Below, in pieces: positions 8,953-17,284 of a DNA stretch of 64,000 nucleotides; position 1 is the stretch's first letter, and every line of letters begins with the position of its first letter. The position numbers were made by a program, and so were the translations under genes. Under the pieces are notes generated by a model. That model was not told the origin of the DNA and did no database searches. It saw only the letters and a list, made by a program, of their open reading frames with translations. Source of the stretch: Nocardia jejuensis NBRC 103114 (GTDB lineage Bacteria; Actinomycetota; Actinomycetes; Mycobacteriales; Mycobacteriaceae); the NCBI RefSeq assembly GCF_001613145.1, contig NZ_BDBU01000002.1:62001-126000 (forward strand), read 5' to 3'.

Positions 8953-10164
8953 TCACGGATGCGGAAGCATCTCCGGCTGCGCGAGTCGCTGGATGGTTTC
9001 CACGGGGGACCTGGCGCTGCGGCCGAACACGGCGTCGAAGTAGGCCAGCAGATAGGAGCGCTGCAGATCGATCGAGCGGGTGGCGTCGATCGGGCCGATC
9101 GCGGCGTTCCGCACGTCCGCGCTGAGCAGACCGGCGGTCGCCAGATCCGCCACGAACACCTGCGCGTCGGTGAGGGACATATGCCTGGTGCCCGCGATGC
9201 GCAGGGGGAACTTCGGTCCGGTGTTGTCGGCCCAGTACGGTTCCCAGCCGGGGCTGGCGAACCAGGGGGAGGTATCGCTGGCAAGCATCAGCAGCGGGCG
9301 ATCGAGACCGTCGGCGGCCACCGAGCCGAGTATCGGCCCGTCCAGGTTGATGCCCGCGGCGACTCGTCGGTCGTCGTGCATCGTTTGCGCGGTGGTCGTC
9401 CCGCCGAGCGAATGACCGAACATCCCGACCTTCGTCACATCCAGAATGTCGGGGAGGTTCGGCGGCAACGCGGGACCCGCAGTGGAGTGCCGAGCTGTCG
9501 CAGCGAGTTGATCGAGAACGAACCGAGTGTCGGCGACTCGAACCGGAAGCAATTGGTCGGACAGGACGCTCGGCGGCGAATCCAACGGCACCATCGTGCG
9601 TTCGATGCGACCGTCGGGAAACTGCACGGCGAAGGATTCGTGGGTGTGATTGACGGCGACCACGATGTAGCCGTGACTGGCGAGATCCTCGGCCTGGGCG
9701 GTATTCAACCCGGTGGTGTCGTCCAGGCCCGGAGAATTCAACAGGATCGGAAACTGCCCGCCGCCCACCCGGGCCGGCTCGTCACTGCGGCTGTGGCTGG
9801 GGGCGAGCGTCCAGCTGTCGGGAGCGACACCGCTCTGAGCGAGACCGTAGCGCTGTTCTTCTCGGCCGCCCGGCGGCAACCACGGTGCCAGGGGTGAGCT
9901 GCCCGCGTCGTCGGCCGGGTACCAGATCTGCACCATCAGTTCGCGGCGTCGGCTCTGATCCCACGGATCGGCGCGGTCGGCATCGGTGAGATGCCAGTCG
10001 GTGACACCGACCGGATACGGTCCGGTCGGAGCGGGCAAAGCGATCGTGACAGCCGTCTCCGCAGGCATGCCGGGGCTCGCGTCCGCGACGCCGGTGACGG
10101 CTGTGGCCGCCATCGCCGCTGCCGCGACGGCCAGGATATGCCGTCGTAAAGCCTTGTGTTCCAA
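8953..10164 (-). CDS. Exported alpha/beta hydrolase (PAF acetylhydrolase-like)
   Basis: Secreted esterase/lipase-type enzyme of about 403 residues. A signal peptide (LRRHILAVAAAAMAATAVTG, cleavage after ADA) is followed by a hydrolase with nucleophile motif GHSLGG and an IWYPAD block typical of the platelet-activating-factor acetylhydrolase II/dienelactone-hydrolase-like group. I chose a TTG at 10164 because GGGGGA lies 6 bases upstream and the resulting N-terminus is a clean signal peptide; an ATG at 10206 lacks a ribosome site. Substrate unknown. Confidence 0.8.
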   Translation of the reverse strand: MEHKALRRHILAVAAAAMAATAVTGVADASPGMPAETAVTIALPAPTGPYPVGVTDWHLTDADRADPWDQSRRRELMVQIWYPADDAGSSPLAPWLPPGGREEQRYGLAQSGVAPDSWTLAPSHSRSDEPARVGGGQFPILLNSPGLDDTTGLNTAQAEDLASHGYIVVAVNHTHESFAVQFPDGRIERTMVPLDSPPSVLSDQLLPVRVADTRFVLDQLAATARHSTAGPALPPNLPDILDVTKVGMFGHSLGGTTTAQTMHDDRRVAAGINLDGPILGSVAADGLDRPLLMLASDTSPWFASPGWEPYWADNTGPKFPLRIAGTRHMSLTDAQVFVADLATAGLLSADVRNAAIGPIDATRSIDLQRSYLLAYFDAVFGRSARSPVETIQRLAQPEMLPHP

Positions 10165-10321
10165 GTTGATTCCCCCGAGATAGTGTGAGCCTCGGTTGGT
10201 CACCATACAAGATCTGAAATGATCGTGGACCACTGATCGTCGCAAAGCTCGGGATTTCGAAAGTGCGTGTATATCTCTGCGGTATCGGCGTGAAAGGCTG
10301 TCGGGTAGAGGGGGATTCATC

Positions 10322-10531
10322 ATGAAACGAATACGGTCGTCACCGATCGGAGTGGCACTGCTTGTGATCAGCATGGTCGCGAGTTGGGCGACAGGCAGCG
10401 CGCTGGGCGGGGTCGCCGTTCTCGGGGTGGCCGTCGTGGTGGTGTTCGTGCGGGCACTGCGCGCAGAGCAACGCAAAGTCAGGGCGCGAGACACAGCGAA
10501 CCGGGATAGCCCCAGTGGCGAGGCGCGCTGA
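10322..10531 (+). CDS. Small membrane protein, hypothetical
   Basis: A 69-residue protein with two hydrophobic segments (about residues 9-26 and 29-44) and a basic C-terminal tail. The ATG has a good upstream GAGGGGG site, and GC use at third positions looks coding. It is divergent from the alpha/beta hydrolase. No family recognised; the conserved-looking layout suggests a small inner-membrane protein. Confidence 0.55.
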   Translation: MKRIRSSPIGVALLVISMVASWATGSALGGVAVLGVAVVVVFVRALRAEQRKVRARDTANRDSPSGEAR

Positions 10532-10706
10532 AACCTCGCGTGCCCGGTGCCGCGGGGTCGCGCCGTGCGGGTGCATCGAAAATCGTTCGGCGGCAGAGCG
10601 GCTGGAGCACCACCGTGCCGAGCTCGCGGCCATCGGCGGCGGGCTCGGCATGACGGCTACCCATCGTCGACATCGACCCGGGTGCCGAATTCCACCCGGG
10701 CGTGAC

Positions 10707-10913
10707 TCAGGATTCGGGAATCAGGTCCGCGGCTTCGGTCAGGACCTTCTTGTAGAGGCCGTCGAGTTCCTCGTACCGCGTGGTCGCCGCTTCGAGGTCG
10801 GCTTGCAATTCGCCGACTTGCCGTTCGAGACCCGCTACCTTGACGTCCAATTCACGGTTCTTGTTCTGTTCCTCGATCAGCGCATGTTTGAGGTCGTCTT
10901 CGTGCTCACTCAT
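10707..10913 (-). CDS. Small coiled-coil protein, hypothetical
   Basis: A 68-residue, highly charged protein whose central part (KNRELDVKVAGLERQVGELQ) is a clear heptad-type coiled coil. The ATG is preceded by GGGAGAG. No domain name can be assigned. It is likely a soluble oligomerising protein; nothing in the neighbourhood indicates its partner. Confidence 0.6.
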   Translation of the reverse strand: MSEHEDDLKHALIEEQNKNRELDVKVAGLERQVGELQADLEAATTRYEELDGLYKKVLTEAADLIPES

Positions 10914-11167
10914 CGGCTCTCCCGCCTATCCCGGGTCGGTCCGCCCGACCCAGCGGCAACTCTAGAGCGTCGCGGACAATAAGGAGATCTGTTGCCCCAC
11001 AGTCACATCGGACCGCGATCCGACGACCTCCCCGCCTGCGGTTATGTGGACTGCACACCGACCGACCGCCGTGCAGGTCGCCTCCTCGGGGACTTGGCCA
11101 GGCATCACGCCAGGCACACGAGTCCGGAACCGTCCCGACGATCCTGTGTGCTTCGGCCGAGCCCGTG

Positions 11168-11746
11168 TCAGAGCGCAGTACGGAGCCTGTCGAAAGCCCG
11201 AGGGTTCCCACGAGCACCAGCGCATCGCCGGATCTCGGCCGAGCAGTCGGCCAATTTCTGTGAACTTGTATCGACCTCGCAGTCGTAGACACCGTGCCGA
11301 TGTGTGCCGGCCAATTGTGCGATCGCGGTACCGACGAGCCGGTCGCCGCGCTGCTTCTCGCGCCGAACCAGTTCGTCCCGCGAGCAATGGACACCGACGA
11401 ACACCACGTCGATCCCGGTCATGACTTCCAGGCAATCCCGCAAGCGCCACGGTTCACTCAATACGTGATCCATCACAATGTCGTTGCCCGCCAACGCCAT
11501 TGCGGCGACCGCTCGATGAAATCCGGCCCGCGTCCGATACAGCACCTGCTGCAGCGCGTCCTGATCCAGCAGATGTGTCTGTGGTTCGGAACGCATCGTG
11601 CCGATCATGTCCGCACCGATGTGGAAGAAGGGGCGGTCGAGATCACCGAGAAGCTGACGAGCGAGACTGCTCTTACCGGAACTCGATACCCCGTTGAGCA
11701 GGATCACCTGCCCTGGCGCAGCGCCGTCGGGAGCCGAGATCATCAT
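11168..11746 (-). CDS. Chloramphenicol-phosphotransferase-like kinase
   Basis: P-loop kinase of the chloramphenicol 3-O-phosphotransferase-like family. The Walker A motif GVSSSGKSS lies at about residues 19-27, followed by the RPFFHIGADMI block and the lid REKQRGDRLVGTA, then YDCEVDTS near the C-terminus, all typical of the CPT family (192 residues, family length ~180). True chloramphenicol resistance is proven only for the Streptomyces venezuelae enzyme; homologs elsewhere may phosphorylate other small molecules. No chloramphenicol genes are nearby. Confidence 0.78.
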   Translation of the reverse strand: MMISAPDGAAPGQVILLNGVSSSGKSSLARQLLGDLDRPFFHIGADMIGTMRSEPQTHLLDQDALQQVLYRTRAGFHRAVAAMALAGNDIVMDHVLSEPWRLRDCLEVMTGIDVVFVGVHCSRDELVRREKQRGDRLVGTAIAQLAGTHRHGVYDCEVDTSSQKLADCSAEIRRCAGARGNPRAFDRLRTAL

Positions 11747-11907
11747 CCCACCGTAGAGCCTCGATACGCCGAACGCGACGGAAGCTGGTTCGGATCGCCC
11801 GAACTTCGTGCGTTCGGCGGGGGAGTAATCAGGAGAAGCGCTAGGACCGGCGCTGGCCGATTGGCTGGGTGCACAACGCAGCGTTCCATATTTCAGCCTG
11901 CCCCCGG

Positions 11908-12453
11908 ATGGTTGATCTCGTACCTACGACCTTGTCCCTAGACTTCGACAACGTGAAAACATACGACCGTCGCGGATTCGCGTTGGCCTACATCGATGCG
12001 AACAACCCTTCGGACATCGGTTTCGATGCCGAGCGTGTCGGCTACCCCGAAGCGCTGCACGGGCATCGGACTGCCCTCTTGGCAGGCATTGAACGGCTGT
12101 TCGGGATCACATTGGAAATGGCGGCGGTACCCGCCGGTATGCGCCCGGTGTTATTGGTCTTCCGGAGCGTGGCGAGATCATATGCGTCCATCGCGGGGCC
12201 CATGGACGGCTATCTGGAAGCAGGGCTGATCCATGACCGATTGGAACAGGTCGGAATTCACGATGCGTTCCTGTCTGGCATCGGCTGGATCGCCGAACTC
12301 AACGAAGAGTCCAGAGTGACTCACCTGGATATTCTGACCACGTTGCTCGGTGTGCTTCTCGGCGACAACGCCGACAAAGTGATCAGCGCCGAGGAACTGC
12401 AGGCTCTGGGCGTGAACACAGTCCCACCGAACCCCACCGACTTCGGGTTCTAG
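11908..12453 (+). CDS. Hypothetical protein
   Basis: I do not recognise a family. The ~181-residue product is acidic, soluble, without signal peptide or membrane segment; it contains the phrase AGMRPVLLVFRSVARSYASI and a Leu-rich C-terminal half (LDILTTLLGVLLGDNADKVIS). Amino-acid composition and codon bias look coding. The ATG at 11908 is assumed; a GTG at 11954 is an alternative that begins at the better-looking VKTYDRRG. The gene is slightly less GC-rich than its neighbours and is followed by the repeat element at 12.56 kb, hinting at an accessory gene. Confidence 0.5.
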   Translation: MVDLVPTTLSLDFDNVKTYDRRGFALAYIDANNPSDIGFDAERVGYPEALHGHRTALLAGIERLFGITLEMAAVPAGMRPVLLVFRSVARSYASIAGPMDGYLEAGLIHDRLEQVGIHDAFLSGIGWIAELNEESRVTHLDILTTLLGVLLGDNADKVISAEELQALGVNTVPPNPTDFGF

Positions 12454-12560
12454 ACGGGACACCCAGCCACACACTCAACTCGACAGGAGCGGATGTGCCC
12501 GCGCGACAGCCGGTCTCGCCCCCAGTCGCTCCCCGTCGACCGGTTCGGGCAGCGCGGTAT

Positions 12561-12681
12561 GCGGCAATGTCGTGGATTCGGCGGCGCCCGCGCGAATCCT
12601 GATCCGGCCTGGACCTCCGCTCTGGCCACCCGACAGTGTGAAAACTGACTGCCGGCGGCAGTTCATGGAGGGTCAGGCCGG
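12561..12681 (+). repeat. Inverted-repeat element, copy A
   Basis: A 121-base stretch nearly identical to 26558-26681. It contains an imperfect 18-base inverted repeat (12601-12618 with 12667-12684, 14 of 18 matching), an internal hairpin ACTGCC-ggc-GGCAGT (12648-12662) and a third stem GGATTCG/CGAATCC (12574-12598). Weaker similarity to copy B extends some 40-50 bases further left. It occupies the otherwise empty 12454-12796 interval. See the copy B entry and findings. Confidence 0.75.
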
Positions 12682-12796
12682 GTGCCCTCCGATCTGCGAG
12701 TGCGCTCGTCGGCATGATCACGCAATATTGGTGGTCGTATGATGCTCCGCCCGTTGATATTTCGCCGCTCCGTACTTACATGAATGGCATGGACAG

Positions 12797-13918
12797 TCAG
12801 CGGAACAGGCGGAAGAATCCGCGTACCTGCTCGACCAGTGACTGCGGCTGTTCGAGTGCGGCGAAGTGGCCACCGTGGGGCAGTTCCTCGAACCAGCGCA
12901 GGTCGGTGAAACGCAGTTCGGCCTCCCGCCTCGACGGGCGGGTGATGTCGCGCGGGTAGATCGACAGTCCGGAGGGGGCGCTCACCTTGTCCCGGAAGTT
13001 GGCGAAGCTCTCCCAGTACAGGCGCGCCGACGACGTGGCCGACGCGGTGAACCAATAGACCGAGATCTCGTCGAGGATCTGCCGGCGGGACACCGCGTCC
13101 TCGGGGTGGCCGTTGTTGTCCGTCCAGGCCCAGAACTTTTCGGCGATCCAGGCGGCCTGGCCCGCGGGGGAGTCGGTGAGGCCGTAGCCGAGTGTCTGCG
13201 GCCGGGTCGCCTGAATCGCCGAGTATCCCCGGCCGGTGCGCTGGAACTGCTTCTCGGCCTGCAGATTCGCCAGTTCCGCGGGTGTCGGGTCGTCGAACGT
13301 GCCCGCCGCCACGGATCCCAGGTTCAGGTGCACGCCGACGACCCGCTCGGGCGCCACCTCGCCCAGCGCGCCGGATACCGCCGAACCCCAGTCGCCGCCC
13401 TGTGCGCCGTACCGTTTGTAACCCAGCGAGACCATCAACGTGTCCCAGGCGCGCGCGGTGCGCGTGACACCCCATCCGGTCGTCGACGGTTTGTCACTCC
13501 AGCCGTATCCGGGCAACGACGGCGCGACCACATGGAACGCGTCCGCCGGATCGCCGCCGTGCGCACGCGGGTCGGTCAGCGGGCCCAGGACCTCCAGGAA
13601 CTCGAGCACCGAACCCGGCCACCCGTGGGTGAGCACGAGCGGGAACGCGTCCGGCTCCGGCGAGCGGACGTGCAGGAAGTGGATGCCCAGCCCGTCGATC
13701 GTCTCGCGGTACTGCGGAAAGGCGTTCAGCCGCTCGGCGAACCCGAAGTCGTAGTCCTCGGCCCAGCTGCGGCACAACTCCTGCGCATACGCCAGCGGCA
13801 AACCCTGTGACCAGTCGTCCACCGGCTCGGGCTCGGGCCACCGCGTCCGTCGCAATCGTTCACGCAGGTCGGCGATCTCGGCTTCGGTGATGCTGACCTG
13901 GAATGGCTCGGCGGACAT
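12797..13918 (-). CDS. Epoxide hydrolase (EHN-domain family)
   Basis: Alpha/beta-hydrolase epoxide hydrolase opening epoxides to diols. The N-terminal EHN domain (FQVSITEAEIADLRERLRRTRWP) is diagnostic. HGWPGS forms the oxyanion region and the nucleophile Asp is in QGGDWGS; the lid Tyr/Trp region and terminal His (HGGHFAALEQP) follow. Length ~373 residues is normal. I chose the ATG at 13918, with AGGAG about 8 bases upstream. Cytoplasmic; isolated gene. Confidence 0.9.
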   Translation of the reverse strand: MSAEPFQVSITEAEIADLRERLRRTRWPEPEPVDDWSQGLPLAYAQELCRSWAEDYDFGFAERLNAFPQYRETIDGLGIHFLHVRSPEPDAFPLVLTHGWPGSVLEFLEVLGPLTDPRAHGGDPADAFHVVAPSLPGYGWSDKPSTTGWGVTRTARAWDTLMVSLGYKRYGAQGGDWGSAVSGALGEVAPERVVGVHLNLGSVAAGTFDDPTPAELANLQAEKQFQRTGRGYSAIQATRPQTLGYGLTDSPAGQAAWIAEKFWAWTDNNGHPEDAVSRRQILDEISVYWFTASATSSARLYWESFANFRDKVSAPSGLSIYPRDITRPSRREAELRFTDLRWFEELPHGGHFAALEQPQSLVEQVRGFFRLFR

Positions 13919-14132
13919 GGCAAGGCTCCTCACTGGTCAAGGCGTTATCGGACCAGGCGCAGGTCGGTATCGGAGCTGATGGCCCACACGTTCCGGATAC
14001 GGACCTGATCTTGATCTGACCTCCGCCCAGCATGCCAGCACTCGACCGCACCCTGCAGTCCCGATGGCATGCCCCTGAAACTATGGGCACCAATCTCATC
14101 TGAAGCAGGTGGATTTCAAATAACCTGCGTCC

Positions 14133-14501
14133 ATGTCTCTCCAGAAGCAGGCGCTCCGAACAGGACTGGCAACGCTGACCCTGGCCGCGGCCATCACCGC
14201 TGCTGCCGGCCCCGCCTACGCGGAAATCACCCTCGAATCCCCGGCCGAGACGGCTGCGGACGTAGGCTCGAGCACTGGCTCTCTCGACCCCGCCGTCGGC
14301 TCCTCCACGTCCGACTCCGGCTCGGCGGCCCTGATCAAAATCCTCGAGCCCTCCGGCCACGGCCTGAGCAGTGTCGAAGATATGCTCCCCGCCGCCCTGC
14401 GGATACCCGTCGCCGAGGCCTTCGCCAAATTCCTGATCAGCCTGTCCTCCGGGAGCACTTCCCCCTGCACCACCAACTGCACCGGCGGCCAGCTCCCCTG
14501 A
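14133..14501 (+). CDS. Small exported protein, hypothetical
   Basis: A 122-residue secreted protein: basic N-terminus, hydrophobic core (LATLTLAAAITAAAGPA) and likely signal-peptidase I site after AYA, then a Ser/Asp-rich segment and a predicted amphipathic C-terminal part with two cysteines (SPCTTNC) that could form a disulfide. The pattern resembles small exported proteins of Nocardia/mycobacteria, but no family name is justified. Spacing before the broken monooxygenase gene is about 190 bases with nothing evident. Confidence 0.6.
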   Translation: MSLQKQALRTGLATLTLAAAITAAAGPAYAEITLESPAETAADVGSSTGSLDPAVGSSTSDSGSAALIKILEPSGHGLSSVEDMLPAALRIPVAEAFAKFLISLSSGSTSPCTTNCTGGQLP

Positions 14502-14691
14502 CCACATCGGCGGTGGCCGGAAACGTGCAGGTTTCGTCAGTTACGACGTCCATGTCTCCGCCCGGAACAGTGTCGGTTCCATGGGAGAGAATGTGCGAGA
14601 AATCCTGCACCGCTATGGTTTCGGCATCGGAGACAACGACGAGGTCTTTCCCTCGACCATACGACCCGGAGTTGCCCGCGACGGGTTGGGT

Positions 14692-15463
14692 CTAGGGAAG
14701 TTTCGCTTCGGGGGCGAAGGCGGGAAGCTTCTCGAGACTGCTGCGCACGGCCTCGGCGCCGTACTCGAACATCTGCCGCTCGTAGTCGTCTACCGCGCCG
14801 CCGAGATCCCGACGACCTTCGTTTGCCTCGATCAGGCAGCGGCGCAGCAGATCGGCGTCGCGCAGTGCGGTGTTCGCGCCGTTGCCGCCGGTGGGGGAGG
14901 TGGCGTGGATGGCATCGCCGAGCAGCGTGACCGGGCCGGATGCCCAGCGCTCGCGGGGCTCGACCACTCGGATGGACAGCAAGGTGCTGTTGTCCGGGTC
15001 GGCCTGCTCGATCAGCGCGCGCAGTTGCGGGTGCCAGCCGTGCATCCTGGACAGCACGGCGTCCTGCGGGGTCAGGTCCTGTAGTGAGCCGTTCGGCGGC
15101 AGGATCATGGCCCAGCGCACGTAATCGCCGATGTCGGGCAACGTGACGTCGGGTGCCAACTGCTCGGCAGCTTGCTTCGGCGGAGTGCGAAAACGCATCG
15201 CGCCGAGCAACAGGCTGACGCCGTCTCCCGCGATCTTCGAGCCGAAAGCCTTTGACAGACCGGCGAACTCGTCGGTCAAGGGGGTGCGGCCGATGACGAA
15301 TCGGACGCCGGTGTCGGTCGGGGTGATCTGCGGTGCCAACACACTGCGGACCGCGGAGGTGACACCGTCCGCGCCGACGAGCAGGTCGGCGGTGACCGGG
15401 TCGCGGTGAGCGAATCGGGCTCGGACCTTGCCGTCGGGCAGTACGTCGTAGTCGGTCAGCGCG
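14692..15463 (-). pseudogene. Truncated FAD-dependent monooxygenase
   Basis: C-terminal ~255 residues of a PHBH/TetX-type flavin monooxygenase. The second FAD motif VTLLGDAIHATSPTGGNGANTALRDA and the DLLVGADGVTSAVR motif are intact, but the N-terminal Rossmann GxGxxG needed for FAD binding is absent. Homology stops at the TALTDYDVLPDGK region; the 18 codons before it are merely the antisense of the TetR-type gene. The truncation coincides with a perfect inverted repeat at 15454-15479. Without FAD binding the product cannot be an active enzyme. Confidence 0.85.
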
Positions 15464-15479
15464 GTATGACGCGCTGACC
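15454..15479. repeat. Perfect inverted repeat at gene-fusion junction
   Basis: GGTCAGCGCG (15454-15463) and CGCGCTGACC (15470-15479) flank a 6-base spacer. Each arm encodes Ala-Leu-Thr in one of the two broken genes on opposite strands, so the repeat marks the point where both lose homology to their families. Confidence 0.8.
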
Positions 15480-16076
15480 ATTCGCCGGGTCGCCACCGTG
15501 CTCGGCACCGGTCCGTCATCGCTGTACGCGCACATCGTCAACAAGGACGACATCGACGATCTGCTGATCGGCAGGCTATTCGCCGAAGTCGTTCTCCCTG
15601 AACCGGATTCGGAGATCTGGCGCGACCAGCTACTCGGGGTGTACACGCAGATCCGCGACCTCTACCTGAAATACCCCGGAGTCTCGCGCGCCGCGCTGGC
15701 GATGGTGTCGACCAACCTCGACACTCTGCGGGTCGGCGAAGGCATCCTGGCAATCCTGCTCGCGGGCGGCATCGAACCGAAGACGGCCGGCTGGGCCCGC
15801 GACGCGATGTCCCTCTACGTCAGCGCCTACGCGCTGGAGCAGTCACTGGTCCAGCAACGACGACGGCACCAGGATCAGGAATGGGTGCTCAGCCATGAGG
15901 AGCTGCTGGACCGTTTCACCGCGCTGCCCGCCGAGCAATTCCCGCACACTCGACGCCATGCCACCGAGTTGATCTCCGGCACCGGACCCGACCGCTTCCG
16001 GTTCGCCCTCGGTCTGCTCGTGAACAATCTGCTGCCTGCGGCCGGTCGATCCGATGCGGGTGTCGAATCAGCTTGA
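15470..16076 (+). pseudogene. N-terminally truncated TetR-family regulator
   Basis: The frame reads ALTIRRVATVLGTGPSSLYAHI, the second half of a TetR helix-turn-helix, followed by a complete-looking ligand-binding domain to 16076. Helix 1 and most of helix 2 (about 25 residues) are missing; the upstream codons are antisense monooxygenase. The only in-frame start nearby is a GTG at 15498, which would give ~192 residues without a full DNA-binding domain. TetR regulators of this type usually lie divergent from the monooxygenase they control, consistent with a rearranged pair. Confidence 0.82.
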
Positions 16077-16207
16077 ATTCTTCAGGAGGGCAACGTGTCT
16101 CACTGTGTTTAACGTCCCTCTGACCGTCGATCGTCCACAGGTCCGCGATAACCACTTCGGATCTCGCGGGTCGCGGCGGATGAGCGCGTTCGAGGCAGTG
16201 CTCGTGC

Positions 16208-16360
16208 TGGGAACGAGGACCGACCACCGGCGAGCCGGCTGTGTTGGCCTGCATGGGCGCGCTGGAAGCACTGCCGGTCAACCGATTCGGACTGCCGCCG
16301 CCCAACGTGCGGATGGCGCCATTGCCGATCACTCGCGCTGACCGAGGTCAGCGCGAGTGA
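16208..16360 (+). other. Possible gene remnant
   Basis: A 51-codon open frame ending at 16360 reads EPAVLACMGALEALPVNRFG and LPPPNVRMAPLPITRAD, with protein-like composition, but no start, no ribosome site and no family I can name with certainty. It could be the C-terminal scrap of a deleted gene left by the rearrangement upstream. Low confidence. Confidence 0.3.
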
Positions 16361-16363
16361 TCG
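16326..16363. terminator. Perfect 18-bp hairpin
   Basis: Bases 16326-16343 are perfectly complementary to 16346-16363 around GA. It separates the plus-strand TetR remnant from the minus-strand reductase and is probably a bidirectional terminator. The stem contains the same CGCGCTGACC decamer found in the inverted repeat at 15.46 kb. Confidence 0.7.
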
Positions 16364-16433
16364 CGATCCTGAACGTCTTACGTTGATGGGCGAGTGTTGG
16401 TCGGGAAGGTCCTCGATGGTCAGGTCGTTCCGG

Positions 16434-17048
16434 CTATTCCGCGGGCGATGTCGTATCGGCGACCCGGTCATAGGTGAGGAAGGCCGCTCCGCTGCCGAGG
16501 ACTGTGTGCTCGACGAGGTTCCACGCATTGGGAGCGAAGCTCGCCGAGCGGCCGAACATCGGAATGCCCACTCCGAGGGTGAGCGGGCTGAGCTTGACGA
16601 TGACCTGATCGATCTCGCCGTAGAGCGCGCCTGCCAGGTCTCCGCCGCCCACGAGCCAGATGTCCTTGCCGCCTTGACGTTTCAGCTCGCGCACCGTTTG
16701 CGCCGGATCATCGGCCACGACCTTCACCTGTGGGTCCGGGCTTTCGGTCAGGGTCCGGGAGAAGACCACATGCTCCAGATGCGGGTAGGCATCGGACACC
16801 CCGGCCGCCAGCCCGATCTCGTAGCTCTTGCGGCCCTCGACGACAGTGTCGAACCGAACGTTCTCGGCCGTGATGCCGAACGCTGCTCGCGCCGCCCCGG
16901 GCAGCGTCTCGGGGTACTCCTCGATGAGGTGCTTCAGGTAGTCCTCCGACGGAGTCCAGAAGCCGCCGGGCCCGGTCGGGTCCGATCCGTCCGGGCCCGC
17001 GATGAAGCCGTCGAGAGTGGAGGCGATGAGATACACCAGCTTGCGCAA
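16434..17048 (-). CDS. Dihydrofolate-reductase-like (RibD C-terminal) protein
   Basis: A 204-residue protein of the RibD C-terminal/DHFR-like superfamily: N-terminal VYLIASTLDGFIAGPDGS, the central VVFSRTL strand, DIWLVGGGDLAGAL nucleotide-binding loop and PLTLGVGIPMF are all family hallmarks. These proteins are NAD(P)H-binding reductases of unknown substrate and should not be read as true folate enzymes. It lies 236 bases downstream of the AraC-type regulator on the same strand, with AT-richer sequence in between, so it probably has its own promoter. Confidence 0.85.
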   Translation of the reverse strand: MRKLVYLIASTLDGFIAGPDGSDPTGPGGFWTPSEDYLKHLIEEYPETLPGAARAAFGITAENVRFDTVVEGRKSYEIGLAAGVSDAYPHLEHVVFSRTLTESPDPQVKVVADDPAQTVRELKRQGGKDIWLVGGGDLAGALYGEIDQVIVKLSPLTLGVGIPMFGRSASFAPNAWNLVEHTVLGSGAAFLTYDRVADTTSPAE

Positions 17049-17284
17049 AAAAGGGCCCTTCGTCGATCGGATGGTGAGTGTCCGGCCCGAACCGGACGTT
17101 CACCGAGCTATCAGCTCTGTTGGAACTGGATCAGTAAAGCACTTCATTCGAAGTACTGCAAGCAGAGTGGTCCAATAAGTTGGGCGTCTCTTCCGATGAG
17201 GAGACCTTGCAGCTGAAGGTCGCAATCACCCGGGTCACCGTGAGAACGTCGCTGTCTGAGGCGCGAGAGGTCGTCGAGATCGAT

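Noticed and set aside
11168..11746. Calling the CPT-like gene a chloramphenicol resistance gene
   Set aside because: Family membership is clear but substrate specificity is not, and no antibiotic context exists.
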